Positions 14,952-23,711 of a stretch of DNA of 64,000 nucleotides are shown one piece after another. The DNA comes from Candidatus Mycobacterium wuenschmannii (GTDB lineage Bacteria > Actinomycetota > Actinomycetes > Mycobacteriales > Mycobacteriaceae). The position numbers and the translations under genes were made by a program. Each line of letters starts with the position of its first letter. The stretch's first letter is position 1. The stretch is taken from the NCBI RefSeq assembly GCF_030252325.1, contig NZ_CP126981.1, forward strand, positions 3,906,001 to 3,970,000. Direction: 5' to 3'. The notes beneath the pieces were generated by a model. That model searched no databases and was not told the origin of the DNA. It worked only from the letters and a program-made list of their open reading frames with translations.

Positions 14952-15988
14952 AAATGCGCGGAACCGTCGCCCGGCTCGCTGCGGTCGTGGCTGTCCAATT
15001 GTTCTTCACCGCAATCATTGTCGTGGTGTTCGGGCAGATTCGCTTCGACCGCACCAATACCTATGCCGCGGAATTCAGTAACGCCAGCGGGCTGCGGGCG
15101 GGCCAGTTCGTCCGAGCCTCCGGCGTGGAGGTCGGCAAAGTCAAGAAGGTGGACCTCGTCGAGGGGGACAAGCGAATTCGAGTCGAGTTCGCGGTCGATC
15201 GCTCGGTGCAGCTCTATCAGTCGACCACCGCGCAGATTCGCTACCAGGACCTGATCGGCAACCGCTACCTCGAAATCAGCCGCGGCACCGGTGACAATGC
15301 CGAAAAGACGCTGCCGCCAGGCGGATTCATCCCGCTGTCGCGCACCCAGCCGGCGCTCGACCTCGATGCCCTGATCGGCGGCTTCAAGCCGCTATTCCGA
15401 TCTCTGAATCCGCAGAAGGTCAACTCGATCGCGTCGTCGATCATCACCGTCTTCCAGGGTGAGGGCGGCACCATCAACGACATTCTCGACCAGACAGCGC
15501 AATTGACCGAGACTTTGGCCGAGAGCGACCAGACCATCGGCGACGTGATCCACAACCTGAACACCGTGCTGGACACCACGGAACGCCACCAAGACCAACT
15601 CGACTCCACCATCGACAAATTCGAGGGTCTTATCACCGGCCTGAAGGATCGAGCCTCCCCGCTTGCCGACGGCGCCGCGCACATCAGTAACGCAGCGGGC
15701 ACGGTGGCCGACCTGCTCGCCGACAACCGGGCTCTCGTACGTAACGCGGTCACCCATCTGGAAACCCTTGCCGGGCCGCTGTATGACGAACGCGAGCGGG
15801 TCGGGGATCTGGTGGGCAAGGTCCCCGCGGCGTTCAACACCATCGGCCGCGCCGCCGGCATCTACGGCGACTTCTTCAACTTCTACCTCTGCGACCTCTC
15901 ACTCAAGGTCAACGGGTTGCAGCCGGGCGGGCCGGTTCGCTCGGTCAAGCTGCTCACTCAGCCGTCGGGCAGGTGCACGCTGCAATGA
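14948..15988 (+). CDS. MceB-type MCE family protein
   Basis: The 346-residue subunit has an N-terminal anchor (AAVVAVQLFFTAIIVVVFG, about residues 11-30). Its MCE domain (about 40-120) contains NASGLRAGQFVRASGVEVG, and a long helical stretch with NDILDQTAQLTETLAESDQ follows. The Cys-containing end FYLCDLSLKVNG and RCTLQ is usual for MceB. The ATG at 14948 overlaps the mceA stop (ATGA), indicating coupled translation, and its own stop overlaps mceC in the same way. It acts in the Mce tube complex in the periplasm. Confidence 0.92.
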   Translation: MKMRGTVARLAAVVAVQLFFTAIIVVVFGQIRFDRTNTYAAEFSNASGLRAGQFVRASGVEVGKVKKVDLVEGDKRIRVEFAVDRSVQLYQSTTAQIRYQDLIGNRYLEISRGTGDNAEKTLPPGGFIPLSRTQPALDLDALIGGFKPLFRSLNPQKVNSIASSIITVFQGEGGTINDILDQTAQLTETLAESDQTIGDVIHNLNTVLDTTERHQDQLDSTIDKFEGLITGLKDRASPLADGAAHISNAAGTVADLLADNRALVRNAVTHLETLAGPLYDERERVGDLVGKVPAAFNTIGRAAGIYGDFFNFYLCDLSLKVNGLQPGGPVRSVKLLTQPSGRCTLQ

Positions 15989-17511
15989 GAACACTGCAGC
16001 CCGCCAACCGGGTCCGGGTCGGAACGCTGGCCATCGCCATCGTGGTCCTCGTTGTCGGTGTGGGGCAAAGCTTCGGCAGCCTGCCCGTGCTGTTCGCGAC
16101 CGCGAGCTACTACGCCCAATTCAGTGACTCGGCCGGCGTCAGCAAGGGTGACAAGGTGCGCATCGTCGGCAAAGACGTCGGCACCGTCCAGGACATGTCG
16201 ATCGACGGCGACCACATCCTGATGAGGTTCACCACCGGCACGCACACGATCGGCACCGAGAGCCGGGTGTCGATTCGTACCGACACCCTGCTGGGCAAGA
16301 AGGTTCTCGAGATCGAGCCCCGGGGTGCCAAGGTACTGCAACCGAACGACGTGCTGCCGCTGGGCCAGAGCACCACGCCCTATCAGGTGTACGACGCGTT
16401 CTTCGACGTCACCAACGCCGCCTCCGGTTGGAATATCGACACCGTCAAAGAGTCGCTGAATGTGCTGTCGCGCACCATCAATCAGACTTATCCGCACCTG
16501 AGTGCCGCGCTCGACGGGGTGTCCAAGTTCTCCGACATCATCGGCAAACGTGACGACGAGCTCAAACACCTGCTGGCCGAGGCCCGCAAGGTTGCGGGTG
16601 TCCTCGGCGATCGCAGCAAGCAGATCAACTCCCTGCTGCGCAACACGCAGACCTTGCTCGCCGCGTTCAACGAGCGTGGCAAGGCGATCGCGGCGCTGCT
16701 GGCCAACGTGTCGGCATTCTCGACCCAAGTGCAGGGGTTGATCAACGACAACCCGAACCTGCACCACCTGCTCGAGCAGTTACGCGGTGTCACCGACGTT
16801 CTGGCACAACACAAGAACGACCTGGTATCCGTGTTGAACACACTGCGCAACTACACCGCGGCACTCAGCGAGGCCGTCGGGTCGGGACCGTATTTCAAGG
16901 TGATGATCGGCAACCTGCTGCCGTACCAGATCCTGCAGCCGTGGGTCGACGCGGCATTCAAAAAGCGCGGTATCGATCCCGAAAACTTCTGGCGTAGTGC
17001 GGGATTGCCCGCATTCCGATACCCGGACCCGAATGGAAAGCGGTTCCCCAACGGCGCGCCGCCGCCGGCGCCGCGGGTGCTCGAGGGCACCCCGGATCAC
17101 CCGGGACCCGCCGTGGCGCCCGGTTCACCGTGCTCGTACGCGCCGCCGGCGGAGATGTCGCCGCGACCGGGCAATCCGCTGCCGTGTGCGGGCGTCGACC
17201 AGAACCAGGGCCCATTCGGTCCCAACGGGCCATACCCGATTCTGCCGGAGGTACTTTCGTTACCACCCAACCCGCAGGGCCCGCAGCCGTCCCCGGGCGT
17301 GCCGGACGCCGGGTTGCCTGGCGCCCCGGTGCCGAACGCGCCGGGCATACCGGTGCCGCTGCCGCCGAAAGCGCCGCCGGGGGCGCGACGGGACGGCTTC
17401 GTCCCCACCGCTCCGCTGCCGCCCGCCGTCGCACCCGCGCCGTCGCCGCCACCGGGCCCCGGCCCGCAACTACCGGCTCCATTCCTCACGCCCGGCGGGA
17501 ACGGGGGATAA
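15985..17511 (+). CDS. MceC-type MCE family protein with proline-rich tail
   Basis: The 508-residue protein has an N-terminal anchor (LAIAIVVLVVGVGQSFGSL), an MCE domain (about residues 37-120, with SDSAGVSKGDKVRIVGKDVG) and a helical section to about residue 340. A long Pro/Gly/Ala-rich tail of about 150 residues follows (for example PPPAPRVLEG, PAPSPPPGPGPQLP), which may extend through the cell wall or stay disordered. Such tails are usual in MceC. ATG at 15985 overlaps the mceB stop; mceD starts six bases after the stop. Confidence 0.92.
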   Translation: MRTLQPANRVRVGTLAIAIVVLVVGVGQSFGSLPVLFATASYYAQFSDSAGVSKGDKVRIVGKDVGTVQDMSIDGDHILMRFTTGTHTIGTESRVSIRTDTLLGKKVLEIEPRGAKVLQPNDVLPLGQSTTPYQVYDAFFDVTNAASGWNIDTVKESLNVLSRTINQTYPHLSAALDGVSKFSDIIGKRDDELKHLLAEARKVAGVLGDRSKQINSLLRNTQTLLAAFNERGKAIAALLANVSAFSTQVQGLINDNPNLHHLLEQLRGVTDVLAQHKNDLVSVLNTLRNYTAALSEAVGSGPYFKVMIGNLLPYQILQPWVDAAFKKRGIDPENFWRSAGLPAFRYPDPNGKRFPNGAPPPAPRVLEGTPDHPGPAVAPGSPCSYAPPAEMSPRPGNPLPCAGVDQNQGPFGPNGPYPILPEVLSLPPNPQGPQPSPGVPDAGLPGAPVPNAPGIPVPLPPKAPPGARRDGFVPTAPLPPAVAPAPSPPPGPGPQLPAPFLTPGGNGG

Positions 17512-17517
17512 CGGACG

Positions 17518-19059
17518 ATGAGCACAATCTTCGACATCCGCAAGCTCCAGCTGCCGCACGTGTCGCGCACAGCGTTGGTGGTCAGCTCGATCGTCGCGAT
17601 CGTGGGACTTGTTGCCGGCCTGCTTGGTTGGCGGCTCTACGACAAACTGACCAACAACACCGTGGTCGCCTACTTCCCGGCCGTGAACGCCCTCTACACC
17701 GGGGACAAGGTCCAGATCATGGGCATCCGGGTCGGTGCGATCGACAAGATCGAACCGACCGGCGACCGGATGAAGGTGACGTTCCACTACCGGAACAAGT
17801 ACAAGGTGCCGGCCAACGCCTCGGCGGTGGTGCTCAACCCGACACTGGTGGCCTCCCGCAGCATCCAGCTCGAGCCGGCGTACAAGGGCGGTCCGGCACT
17901 GGCCAACAATGCGGTGATCCCCATCGAGCGGACCCAGGTGCCGGTGGAGTGGGATGAGTTGCGCAACAGCGTCACCCACATCATCGACAAGTTCGGACCC
18001 AGCAAGGAGCAGCCGAAGGGGCCGTTCGGAGACGTCATCGAGGCATTCGCCGACGGCTTGGATGGCAAGGGCCAGCAGATCAACACCACGCTCAACAGCT
18101 TGTCGAACGCGTTGAGCACCCTCGACGAGGGGCGTGGCGACTTCTTCTCCGTGCTGAAGAGCCTGGCGACGTTCGTCAATGCGCTCCATCAGGACGACCA
18201 GCAGTTCGTCGCGCTGAACAAAGACCTTGAGCAACTGTCGGACAATCTCGTGAGCTCAGATCAGTCCGCCGCCAACGCGATTCGCGATACCGACAGCCTG
18301 CTGACCACCGCGCAGAATTTCCTGAACGAGAACCGTGAATCGCTGACTCACGACGTCAACAACCTGGGCGACCTGACTACCGCGATCATGCAACCCGAGC
18401 CGCGCGACGGTCTGGAGACCGCCCTGCACATCCTGCCGAACATGGCGGCCAACGTCCTCGCGATCTATGAGCCGGCGCACGGAAGCCTCAGTGGCGTGGC
18501 CGCATTCACCAACTTCGCCAACCCGATGGAGTTCATCTGCAGCGTGATCCAGGCCGGCAGCCGGCTCGGCTATCAGGACTCCGCGGAGCTCTGTGCGCAG
18601 TACCTCGCACCGATCCTCGATGCGATCAAGTTCAACTACTTTCCGTACGGCATCAACTTGTTCAGCGCGGCGGACACGCTGCCCAAGAACGTCGCATGCT
18701 CCGAGCCGCGCCTGCAACCGCCACCGGGCTTCAAGGACACCACGGTCCCCGGTATCTTCTCGCCGGATACCCAATGGTCGCACCGCAATTCGGAGCCGGG
18801 GTGGATCGTCGCACCCGGGATGCAGGGTGTGCAGGTTCAGCCCGCCACCAGGAATCTGCTGACGGCCGAGTCGCTAGGGGAGCTGATGGGCGGTCCGGAC
18901 ATCGTTCCGCCGCCGGCCGGGCACACCATGACCGGACCGCCGAACGCCTACGACGAGAACAACCCGCTGCCGCCGCCGTGGTATCCGCAGCCGTTGCCCT
19001 CCCCGGGGCCGCCGCCACCGGCCGGTCTGCCGCTCGGCGCAGCGGAGGCGCACCCGTGA
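17518..19059 (+). CDS. MceD-type MCE family protein with proline-rich tail
   Basis: The 513-residue subunit has a hydrophobic anchor at about residues 18-38 (ALVVSSIVAIVGLVAGLLGW). The MCE domain follows (about 45-125; YTGDKVQIMGIRVGAIDKI), then a helical region including LNKDLEQLSDNLVSSDQSA, and a Pro-rich C-terminus (PPPWYPQPLPSPGPPPPAG). It contributes to the Mce lipid-transfer tube. The ATG at 17518 lies six bases after the mceC stop. The final TGA overlaps the GTG of mceE, which begins with an unusual tandem repeat. Confidence 0.92.
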   Translation: MSTIFDIRKLQLPHVSRTALVVSSIVAIVGLVAGLLGWRLYDKLTNNTVVAYFPAVNALYTGDKVQIMGIRVGAIDKIEPTGDRMKVTFHYRNKYKVPANASAVVLNPTLVASRSIQLEPAYKGGPALANNAVIPIERTQVPVEWDELRNSVTHIIDKFGPSKEQPKGPFGDVIEAFADGLDGKGQQINTTLNSLSNALSTLDEGRGDFFSVLKSLATFVNALHQDDQQFVALNKDLEQLSDNLVSSDQSAANAIRDTDSLLTTAQNFLNENRESLTHDVNNLGDLTTAIMQPEPRDGLETALHILPNMAANVLAIYEPAHGSLSGVAAFTNFANPMEFICSVIQAGSRLGYQDSAELCAQYLAPILDAIKFNYFPYGINLFSAADTLPKNVACSEPRLQPPPGFKDTTVPGIFSPDTQWSHRNSEPGWIVAPGMQGVQVQPATRNLLTAESLGELMGGPDIVPPPAGHTMTGPPNAYDENNPLPPPWYPQPLPSPGPPPPAGLPLGAAEAHP

Positions 19060-19163
19060 GGCGCACGACGAGCGCCGTAGGCGCGAGGAGTAAGCCGAAC
19101 AGTCGGCAGATGTGGCGCTCGACGAGCGCCGTAGGCGCGAGGAGCAAGCCGAACAGTCGGCAG
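19056..19163 (+). repeat. 54-bp tandem duplication at the start of mceE
   Basis: Two consecutive 54-base units (19056-19109 and 19110-19163) differ at only a handful of bases; nine bases of a third unit (ATGAGGCGC) follow. Each unit is 18 codons, so the frame is kept and the peptide TSAVGARSKPNSRQM is repeated in the N-terminus of MceE ahead of its lipoprotein signal. The second and third units begin with ATG in frame, giving alternative starts at 19110 and 19164. Confidence 0.85.
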
Positions 19164-20054
19164 ATGAGGCGCATGGCGCAACGTGCGCTTGCTGTGCTCA
19201 CCGCCGCGGTGTTGCTGACATCGTGCGGGAACTGGCGCGGCATTGCCAACGTGCCGCTGCCGGGCGGCCCGGGCAGCGGGCCGGGCTCCTACAAGATCTA
19301 TGTTCAGATGCCAAACACGATGGCGCTGAACGGAAACAGCCGTGTCCTGGTCGCCGACGTGTTCGTTGGCACGGTGCGCTCGATCGATCTGAAGAACTGG
19401 GTCGCCACGCTGACCGTCGACCTGGACAAGAGTGTCCGGCTGCCGCGGAACGCCACGGCCAAGATCGGCCAGACGAGCCTGCTGGGCTCGCAGCACGTCG
19501 AACTGGCAGCACCGTCGGACCCGTCGCCGCAGATGCTCAAGAGCGGCGACACCATTGCGTTGAGCAACTCGTCGACGTATCCCTCCACGGAGCAGACCCT
19601 GGCCAGCTTGGCCATGGTGCTGCGGGGCGGCGGCATCCCCAATCTCGAGGTGATCCAGGACGAGGTCTACAAGATCCTGGCCGGACGCGCCCAGCAGATC
19701 CGCGACTTCCTCGGCAAACTGGACACTTTCGCGACCGAACTGAACCACCAGCGCGATGACATCCGCCAGGCAATAACCTCCACCGACCGACTGCTGACGC
19801 GGGTGGTCGACCGAACCGCCACGCTGGACCGTGCTCTCACCGAATTTCCGCCTCTGGTCGAACATTTCAACAAGCAACGCGACTTGTTCGCCGACACCGT
19901 GGAGGCGGTCGGCCGGGTCAGCTACGTCACAGATCAGACCTTCAAGGCGTCGCGCGCCGACCTGCATCAGGATCTGCAGGATCTGCAGCGGCCACTCAAG
20001 CAATTGGGCCGCGCCGCGCCGTATCTGGTCGACGCGCTCACGCTGCTGCTCTAA
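19056..20054 (+). CDS. MceE-type lipoprotein, truncated by an in-frame stop
   Basis: The gene begins with a GTG overlapping the mceD stop (GTGA), then the duplicated 18-residue segment, then a lipoprotein signal with lipobox LTSC (about residue 56). The MCE domain (SRVLVADVFVGTVRSI) and a helical region follow. MceE is the lipid-anchored subunit of the Mce complex. At 20052-20054 an in-frame TAA ends the protein after LVDALTLLL, about 332 residues. The expected family C-terminus continues in the same frame directly after the stop (20055-20288). Translation could also start at the ATG at 19164, which would give a normal-length signal peptide. Confidence 0.85.
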   Translation: MRRTTSAVGARSKPNSRQMWRSTSAVGARSKPNSRQMRRMAQRALAVLTAAVLLTSCGNWRGIANVPLPGGPGSGPGSYKIYVQMPNTMALNGNSRVLVADVFVGTVRSIDLKNWVATLTVDLDKSVRLPRNATAKIGQTSLLGSQHVELAAPSDPSPQMLKSGDTIALSNSSTYPSTEQTLASLAMVLRGGGIPNLEVIQDEVYKILAGRAQQIRDFLGKLDTFATELNHQRDDIRQAITSTDRLLTRVVDRTATLDRALTEFPPLVEHFNKQRDLFADTVEAVGRVSYVTDQTFKASRADLHQDLQDLQRPLKQLGRAAPYLVDALTLLL

Positions 20055-20288
20055 CCACCGTTCAGCGTCGACAGCGTGCCGAAAATCGTTCGTGGCGACT
20101 ACATCAACGTCTCCGGCGCACTCGACCTGACGTTGAGCACGGTGGATAACGCGATATTCACCGGAACCGGGTTCTCCGGGGCGCTGCGTGCGCTCGAGCA
20201 GTCCTGGGGCCGTGATCTCAACACGATGGTTCCCGATATCCGCTTCACGCCGAACCCGGCTGATGCACCGGTGGAGCGAGGCGAATAA
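20055..20288 (+). pseudogene. detached C-terminal part of MceE after a nonsense codon
   Basis: Immediately after the TAA and in the same frame, 77 codons encode the normal MceE end: PPFSVDSVPK, RGDYINVSGALDLTLSTVDN, TGFSGALRALEQSWGRD and PVERGE. No frameshift is needed; one codon has become TAA. Whether this is a true mutation, an assembly error or a readthrough site cannot be told. A GTG at 20076 could restart translation but has no ribosome site. The TAA at its end overlaps the mceF ATG by one base. Confidence 0.75.
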
Positions 20289-21835
20289 TGCTGACTCGTT
20301 TCATTCGCGCACAGCTGATTGTGTTCGGCGCCTTGACATTAGCGGCACTGATCGCGCTGGGCTGGTTCTATCTGCGCATCCCGAGCCAGCTCGGCGTCGG
20401 CCAGTACCGGCTGATCGCGGAGCTGCCGGCCTCGGGTGGCCTCTACCGGACCGCCAACGTGACCTATCGGGGCATCCAGATCGGCAAGGTCACCAAGGTC
20501 GAGCCGACGGCGCGCGGGGTGCGGGCGACGCTGAGTATCGACGACCGCTACAAGATCCCGACCGACGCATCCGCCAACGTGCACTCGGTGTCTGCGATAG
20601 GCGAGCAGTACGTCGACCTGGTGTCCACCGGGGACCCGGGGAAGTACTTCTCGCCGGGCCAGACCATCACCAAGGGCACGGTGCCCAGCGAGATCGGGCC
20701 TGCCCTCGACGCCGCCAACCGTAGCCTGTCGGTGCTACCCAAGCACAAGATCGCCTCGCTGCTCGACGAAACATCCCTGGCCGTAGGCGGATTGGGCCCC
20801 GCGCTGCAACGACTCGTCGATTCGACGCAGTCGATCGTCGGCGACTTCGAGGCCAACCTGTCCGACGTCGACGACATCATCCAGAACTCCGCGCCGATCA
20901 TCGACAGTCAGGTCGAGTCGGGTGACTCGATTGCGCAGTGGTCGCGCAACCTGAAGGTCCTCACCGCGCAGATCGCCGACAGCGATCCACACCTGCAGAG
21001 CCTGTTGGCCAAGGGCGCTCCGACCGCCGATCAGGTCAACAGCGTCTTCAGCGATGTCCGAGAGTCGTTGCCGCAGACGATCGCCAACCTCGAAGTCGTC
21101 GCCGACATGCTCAAGCGCTACAACGCGGGCACCGAGCAGTTGCTGGTGTTCCTGCCGGAGGTCGGATCCGTGGCGCAGACGCTGATCGCATCGGCGCCCG
21201 GCGCGGTGCTGATGAATCTCGACCTGTCGCTGAACAATCCGCCGCCCTGCCTCACCGGCTTCCTGCCGGCCTCGGAATGGCGCTCGCCTGCTGACACCAG
21301 CACCGCGCCGCTACCGGCCGGAACGTATTGCAAGATCCCACAGGACACCCAGGCCAATGACGTGCGCGGCGCCCGCAACTATCCCTGCGCCGACGTCCCC
21401 GGCAAGCGCCGGGCGACGCCGAAGGAATGCCGCGACAACAAACCGTACGTGCCGCTGGGCACGAACCCCTGGTACGGCGACCCGAACCAGATCCGCAACT
21501 GCCCGGCGCCGGGCGCGCGCTGCGATCAGCCCGTCGACCCCGGCAAGGTGATACCCGCGCCGTCGGTCAACAACGGGATGAACCCGCTGCCCGCGGATCG
21601 CCTGCCGGCGTCCCCGCCGATGGTCAGCGATCCACTCCAGCGACCCGGCTCGGGTTCGGTGCAATGCAACGGGCAGCAACCCAACCCCTGCGTCTATACG
21701 CCGGCCAGCCCCAGCGCGATCTACGTGCCGCAGAGCGGACAGGTCGTCGGCCCCGACGGCACGACCTACTCGCTGGAAGATTCGCGCCACACCGGCGACA
21801 ACGGCTGGAAGGACATGCTCGCTCCGGCCGGCTGA
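20288..21835 (+). CDS. MceF-type MCE family protein
   Basis: The 515-residue last subunit of the operon has an anchor at about residues 8-28 (QLIVFGALTLAALIALGWFY). Its MCE domain (about 35-115) includes GGLYRTANVTYRGIQIGKV, then a helical section runs to about residue 300. A Cys-rich and Pro-rich tail follows (PPPCLTGF, NYPCADVPGKRR, YVPQSGQVVGPDGTTY). Mce subunits assemble on the YrbE permease to import lipids. The ATG overlaps the mceE stop by one base (TAATG). No mas accessory genes follow; the next gene is an Rv0140-like DUF427 gene. Confidence 0.92.
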   Translation: MLTRFIRAQLIVFGALTLAALIALGWFYLRIPSQLGVGQYRLIAELPASGGLYRTANVTYRGIQIGKVTKVEPTARGVRATLSIDDRYKIPTDASANVHSVSAIGEQYVDLVSTGDPGKYFSPGQTITKGTVPSEIGPALDAANRSLSVLPKHKIASLLDETSLAVGGLGPALQRLVDSTQSIVGDFEANLSDVDDIIQNSAPIIDSQVESGDSIAQWSRNLKVLTAQIADSDPHLQSLLAKGAPTADQVNSVFSDVRESLPQTIANLEVVADMLKRYNAGTEQLLVFLPEVGSVAQTLIASAPGAVLMNLDLSLNNPPPCLTGFLPASEWRSPADTSTAPLPAGTYCKIPQDTQANDVRGARNYPCADVPGKRRATPKECRDNKPYVPLGTNPWYGDPNQIRNCPAPGARCDQPVDPGKVIPAPSVNNGMNPLPADRLPASPPMVSDPLQRPGSGSVQCNGQQPNPCVYTPASPSAIYVPQSGQVVGPDGTTYSLEDSRHTGDNGWKDMLAPAG

Positions 21836-21902
21836 CCCGCGGCGGGAATCTTGTGCGCCTGGCAGTGTTGAATCAGCTATTCGCCTGTGAGGAGACAGCG
21901 TC

Positions 21903-22274
21903 ATGACCAGCCGACCCGTTCTGGAACCCACCGCCGAGCACCCGATCACGATCACCCCGACCGGGAAGCGCGTCGTAGTACGTGTGAACGGCGTCGTCGT
22001 CGCCGACACCCACGAAGCGTTGCAGCTTCAGGAATCGACTTATCCTGCGGTGCAGTACATTCCGTTCGCGGATGTCGTTCACGATGTGCTCACCCGCACC
22101 AACACCGAAACCTACTGCCCGTTCAAGGGTGACGCCGCTTACTACAGCGTGACCACCGATGGCGGCACGGTCGACGACGCGGTCTGGTTCTACGAACACC
22201 CCTACCCCGCGGTGGCTGAGATCGTCGACCACGTCGCGTTCTACCCCGACAAGGCGGACATCACCGTCGGCTAG
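21903..22274 (+). CDS. DUF427 domain protein (Rv0140-like)
   Basis: The 123-residue single-domain DUF427 protein contains VVVRVNGVVVADTHEALQL, YIPFADVVHDVL, TYCPFKGDAAYYSV and the final EIVDHVAFYPDKADI, all typical of the family. Function unknown. GGAG lies eight bases before the ATG at 21903. It overlaps by four bases the 3' end of the opposing Rv0141c-like gene, an arrangement also expected in M. tuberculosis. It marks the point where conserved synteny resumes after the inserted mce operon. Confidence 0.9.
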   Translation: MTSRPVLEPTAEHPITITPTGKRVVVRVNGVVVADTHEALQLQESTYPAVQYIPFADVVHDVLTRTNTETYCPFKGDAAYYSVTTDGGTVDDAVWFYEHPYPAVAEIVDHVAFYPDKADITVG

Positions 22275-22669
22275 GCGTTGGCCGTTCCGAAGACGTGGGC
22301 GGTCAACTGGGTGTCGCTGTATTCGCGCAGCGATGAGATGAGCCCGTCCCGGGTGTGAAAGATGAACACTGCTGGGCTGCTGTAGTGCAAGCCGTCGACG
22401 GTTTCGCCCTCGGCTTCCGCCTCGATCACCACGCTCTCACCGTCGTTGAAGCACTGGATGAAATCCAGCTCGACCTCGACGCGGCTCTTGCGCCGCTCGA
22501 CCTCGTCGCGCCAGGCGGCCTTGTCGACCGAGTTGCGGGTCGCGATGTTCCAGTAGCTGAAGTCGTCGCTGAGCAGCTCGAAGCACTCGTCGACATCACT
22601 GCCTTCCGACAGGCACTGCAGAAACATCCACGCCAACTCCGCGGACGGATCGTCGAAGGGCGTGGTCAC
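22271..22669 (-). CDS. SnoaL-like/NTF2-fold protein (Rv0141c-like)
   Basis: The 132-residue protein is an NTF2-fold member. An N-terminal helix (DPSAELAWMFLQCLSEGSDV) is followed by FELLSDDFSYWNIATRNSVDK, then strands VELDFIQCFNDGESVVIEAEAEGE and YSSPAVFIFHTRDGLISSLREYSD. Such proteins bind or isomerise small hydrophobic molecules. The GTG at 22669 with AGGA upstream is the chosen start; a TTG at 22705 is unlikely. Length and place match Rv0141c. It is divergent from the DNA-glycosylase-like gene. Confidence 0.78.
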   Translation of the reverse strand: MTTPFDDPSAELAWMFLQCLSEGSDVDECFELLSDDFSYWNIATRNSVDKAAWRDEVERRKSRVEVELDFIQCFNDGESVVIEAEAEGETVDGLHYSSPAVFIFHTRDGLISSLREYSDTQLTAHVFGTANA

Positions 22670-22755
22670 TTCGTCATCCTGACGCGAAAGCCGGTGGCCG
22701 GTCAATGTCGTCGGCCGGACTTATGATCGATGGGATCGAGCAGCGGCGGGAGCAG

Positions 22756-23670
22756 ATGACCAGTAGCGCTCGCACGGTGACTTTTCCCAGTGCGGTGACC
22801 CCCAGGAACACTCTTTTCCCGCTGCGCTGGGGGCCCGGCGACCCCTGCTTTCAGATCGGCGCCGATGGCGCGATATGGCGAACCAGCTTGTTGGACAGCG
22901 GATCTGTGACCGCCCGGATCACCCGAGCAGCGCCCAACGCGGTCGACTGCACGGCATGGGGGAGCGGCGCCGACGAGTTTCTCGACGCGCTCCCGGCCCT
23001 GCTCGGCGCCGACGATGACCCGTCCGCCTTCGTGCCGGTCGACCCAATCGTCGTCGAAGCCCAGCGGCGGGCGCCGCACCTGCGGTTGGGCCGCACCGGC
23101 CGGGTGCTGGAAGCGTTGATTCCGGCCGTGCTCGAGCAGCGCGTACAGGGCAAAGACGCGTTCCGTGCCTGGCGGGTGCTGGTGACGAAATTCGGGACGC
23201 CCGCGCCCGGACCCGCGCCGGCGCGCATGCGGGTGCCGCCCGCGGCCGAGGTGTGGCGGCGCATCCCGTCGTGGGAGTTCCACCGAGCCAACGTCGATCC
23301 GGGCCGGGCCCGTACCGTCGTCGGATGCGCACAGCGCGCCCAATCATTGGAGCGGCTCGCCTCCTGGCCGGCAGACAAGGCCCGCGAGGCGATGATGTCG
23401 CTGCCCGGGGTCGGAATCTGGACGGCTGCCGAGACGGCACAGCGGGCGTTCGGCGACGCCGACGCGCTGTCGGTGGGCGACTACCACGTGCCGAAGATGA
23501 TCGGCTGGACATTTCTCGGCCGTGCGGGCACCGACGACGAGATGGTCGAACTTCTCGAACCGATGCGGCCGCACCGGCACCGCGTGGTGTGTCTGCTGTA
23601 CGCCAGCGGGCTGGCCTACGAGCCGCGGCGCGGGGCGCGATTGCCGTTGCAGGACATCCGCGCGCTATAG
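22756..23670 (+). CDS. HhH-GPD DNA glycosylase-like protein (Rv0142-like)
   Basis: The protein of about 304 residues has the helix-hairpin-helix LPGVGIWTAAETAQRA (about residues 215-230) followed by SVGDYHVPKM, whose Asp sits where HhH-GPD DNA glycosylases (AlkA/DNA-3-methyladenine type) have the catalytic Asp. VLEQRVQGKDAFRAW is the conserved glycosylase helix. It probably removes damaged bases in base-excision repair; the N-terminal 100 residues are AlkA-like but weakly conserved. I chose the ATG at 22756 with GGCGGGAG upstream; ATGs at 22705 and 22723 are also in frame. It matches Rv0142. Confidence 0.82.
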   Translation: MTSSARTVTFPSAVTPRNTLFPLRWGPGDPCFQIGADGAIWRTSLLDSGSVTARITRAAPNAVDCTAWGSGADEFLDALPALLGADDDPSAFVPVDPIVVEAQRRAPHLRLGRTGRVLEALIPAVLEQRVQGKDAFRAWRVLVTKFGTPAPGPAPARMRVPPAAEVWRRIPSWEFHRANVDPGRARTVVGCAQRAQSLERLASWPADKAREAMMSLPGVGIWTAAETAQRAFGDADALSVGDYHVPKMIGWTFLGRAGTDDEMVELLEPMRPHRHRVVCLLYASGLAYEPRRGARLPLQDIRAL

Positions 23671-23711
23671 GTACGGGGTTACTCGTCGCGGTCTTCGGGT
23701 ACTCGCCGGCC

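Noticed and set aside
16997..17521. Frames in the proline-rich part of mceC on both strands
   Set aside because: Low-complexity GC-rich shadows of the Pro-rich tail.
18696..19055. Upstream extension of mceE inside mceD
   Set aside because: Overlaps mceD in another frame; the GTGA overlap at 19056 is the coupled start used throughout this operon.
22271..22705. Longer start for the Rv0141c-like gene at 22705
   Set aside because: The codon is TTG without a ribosome site and overlaps the start region of the divergent gene; GTG 22669 with AGGA is better.
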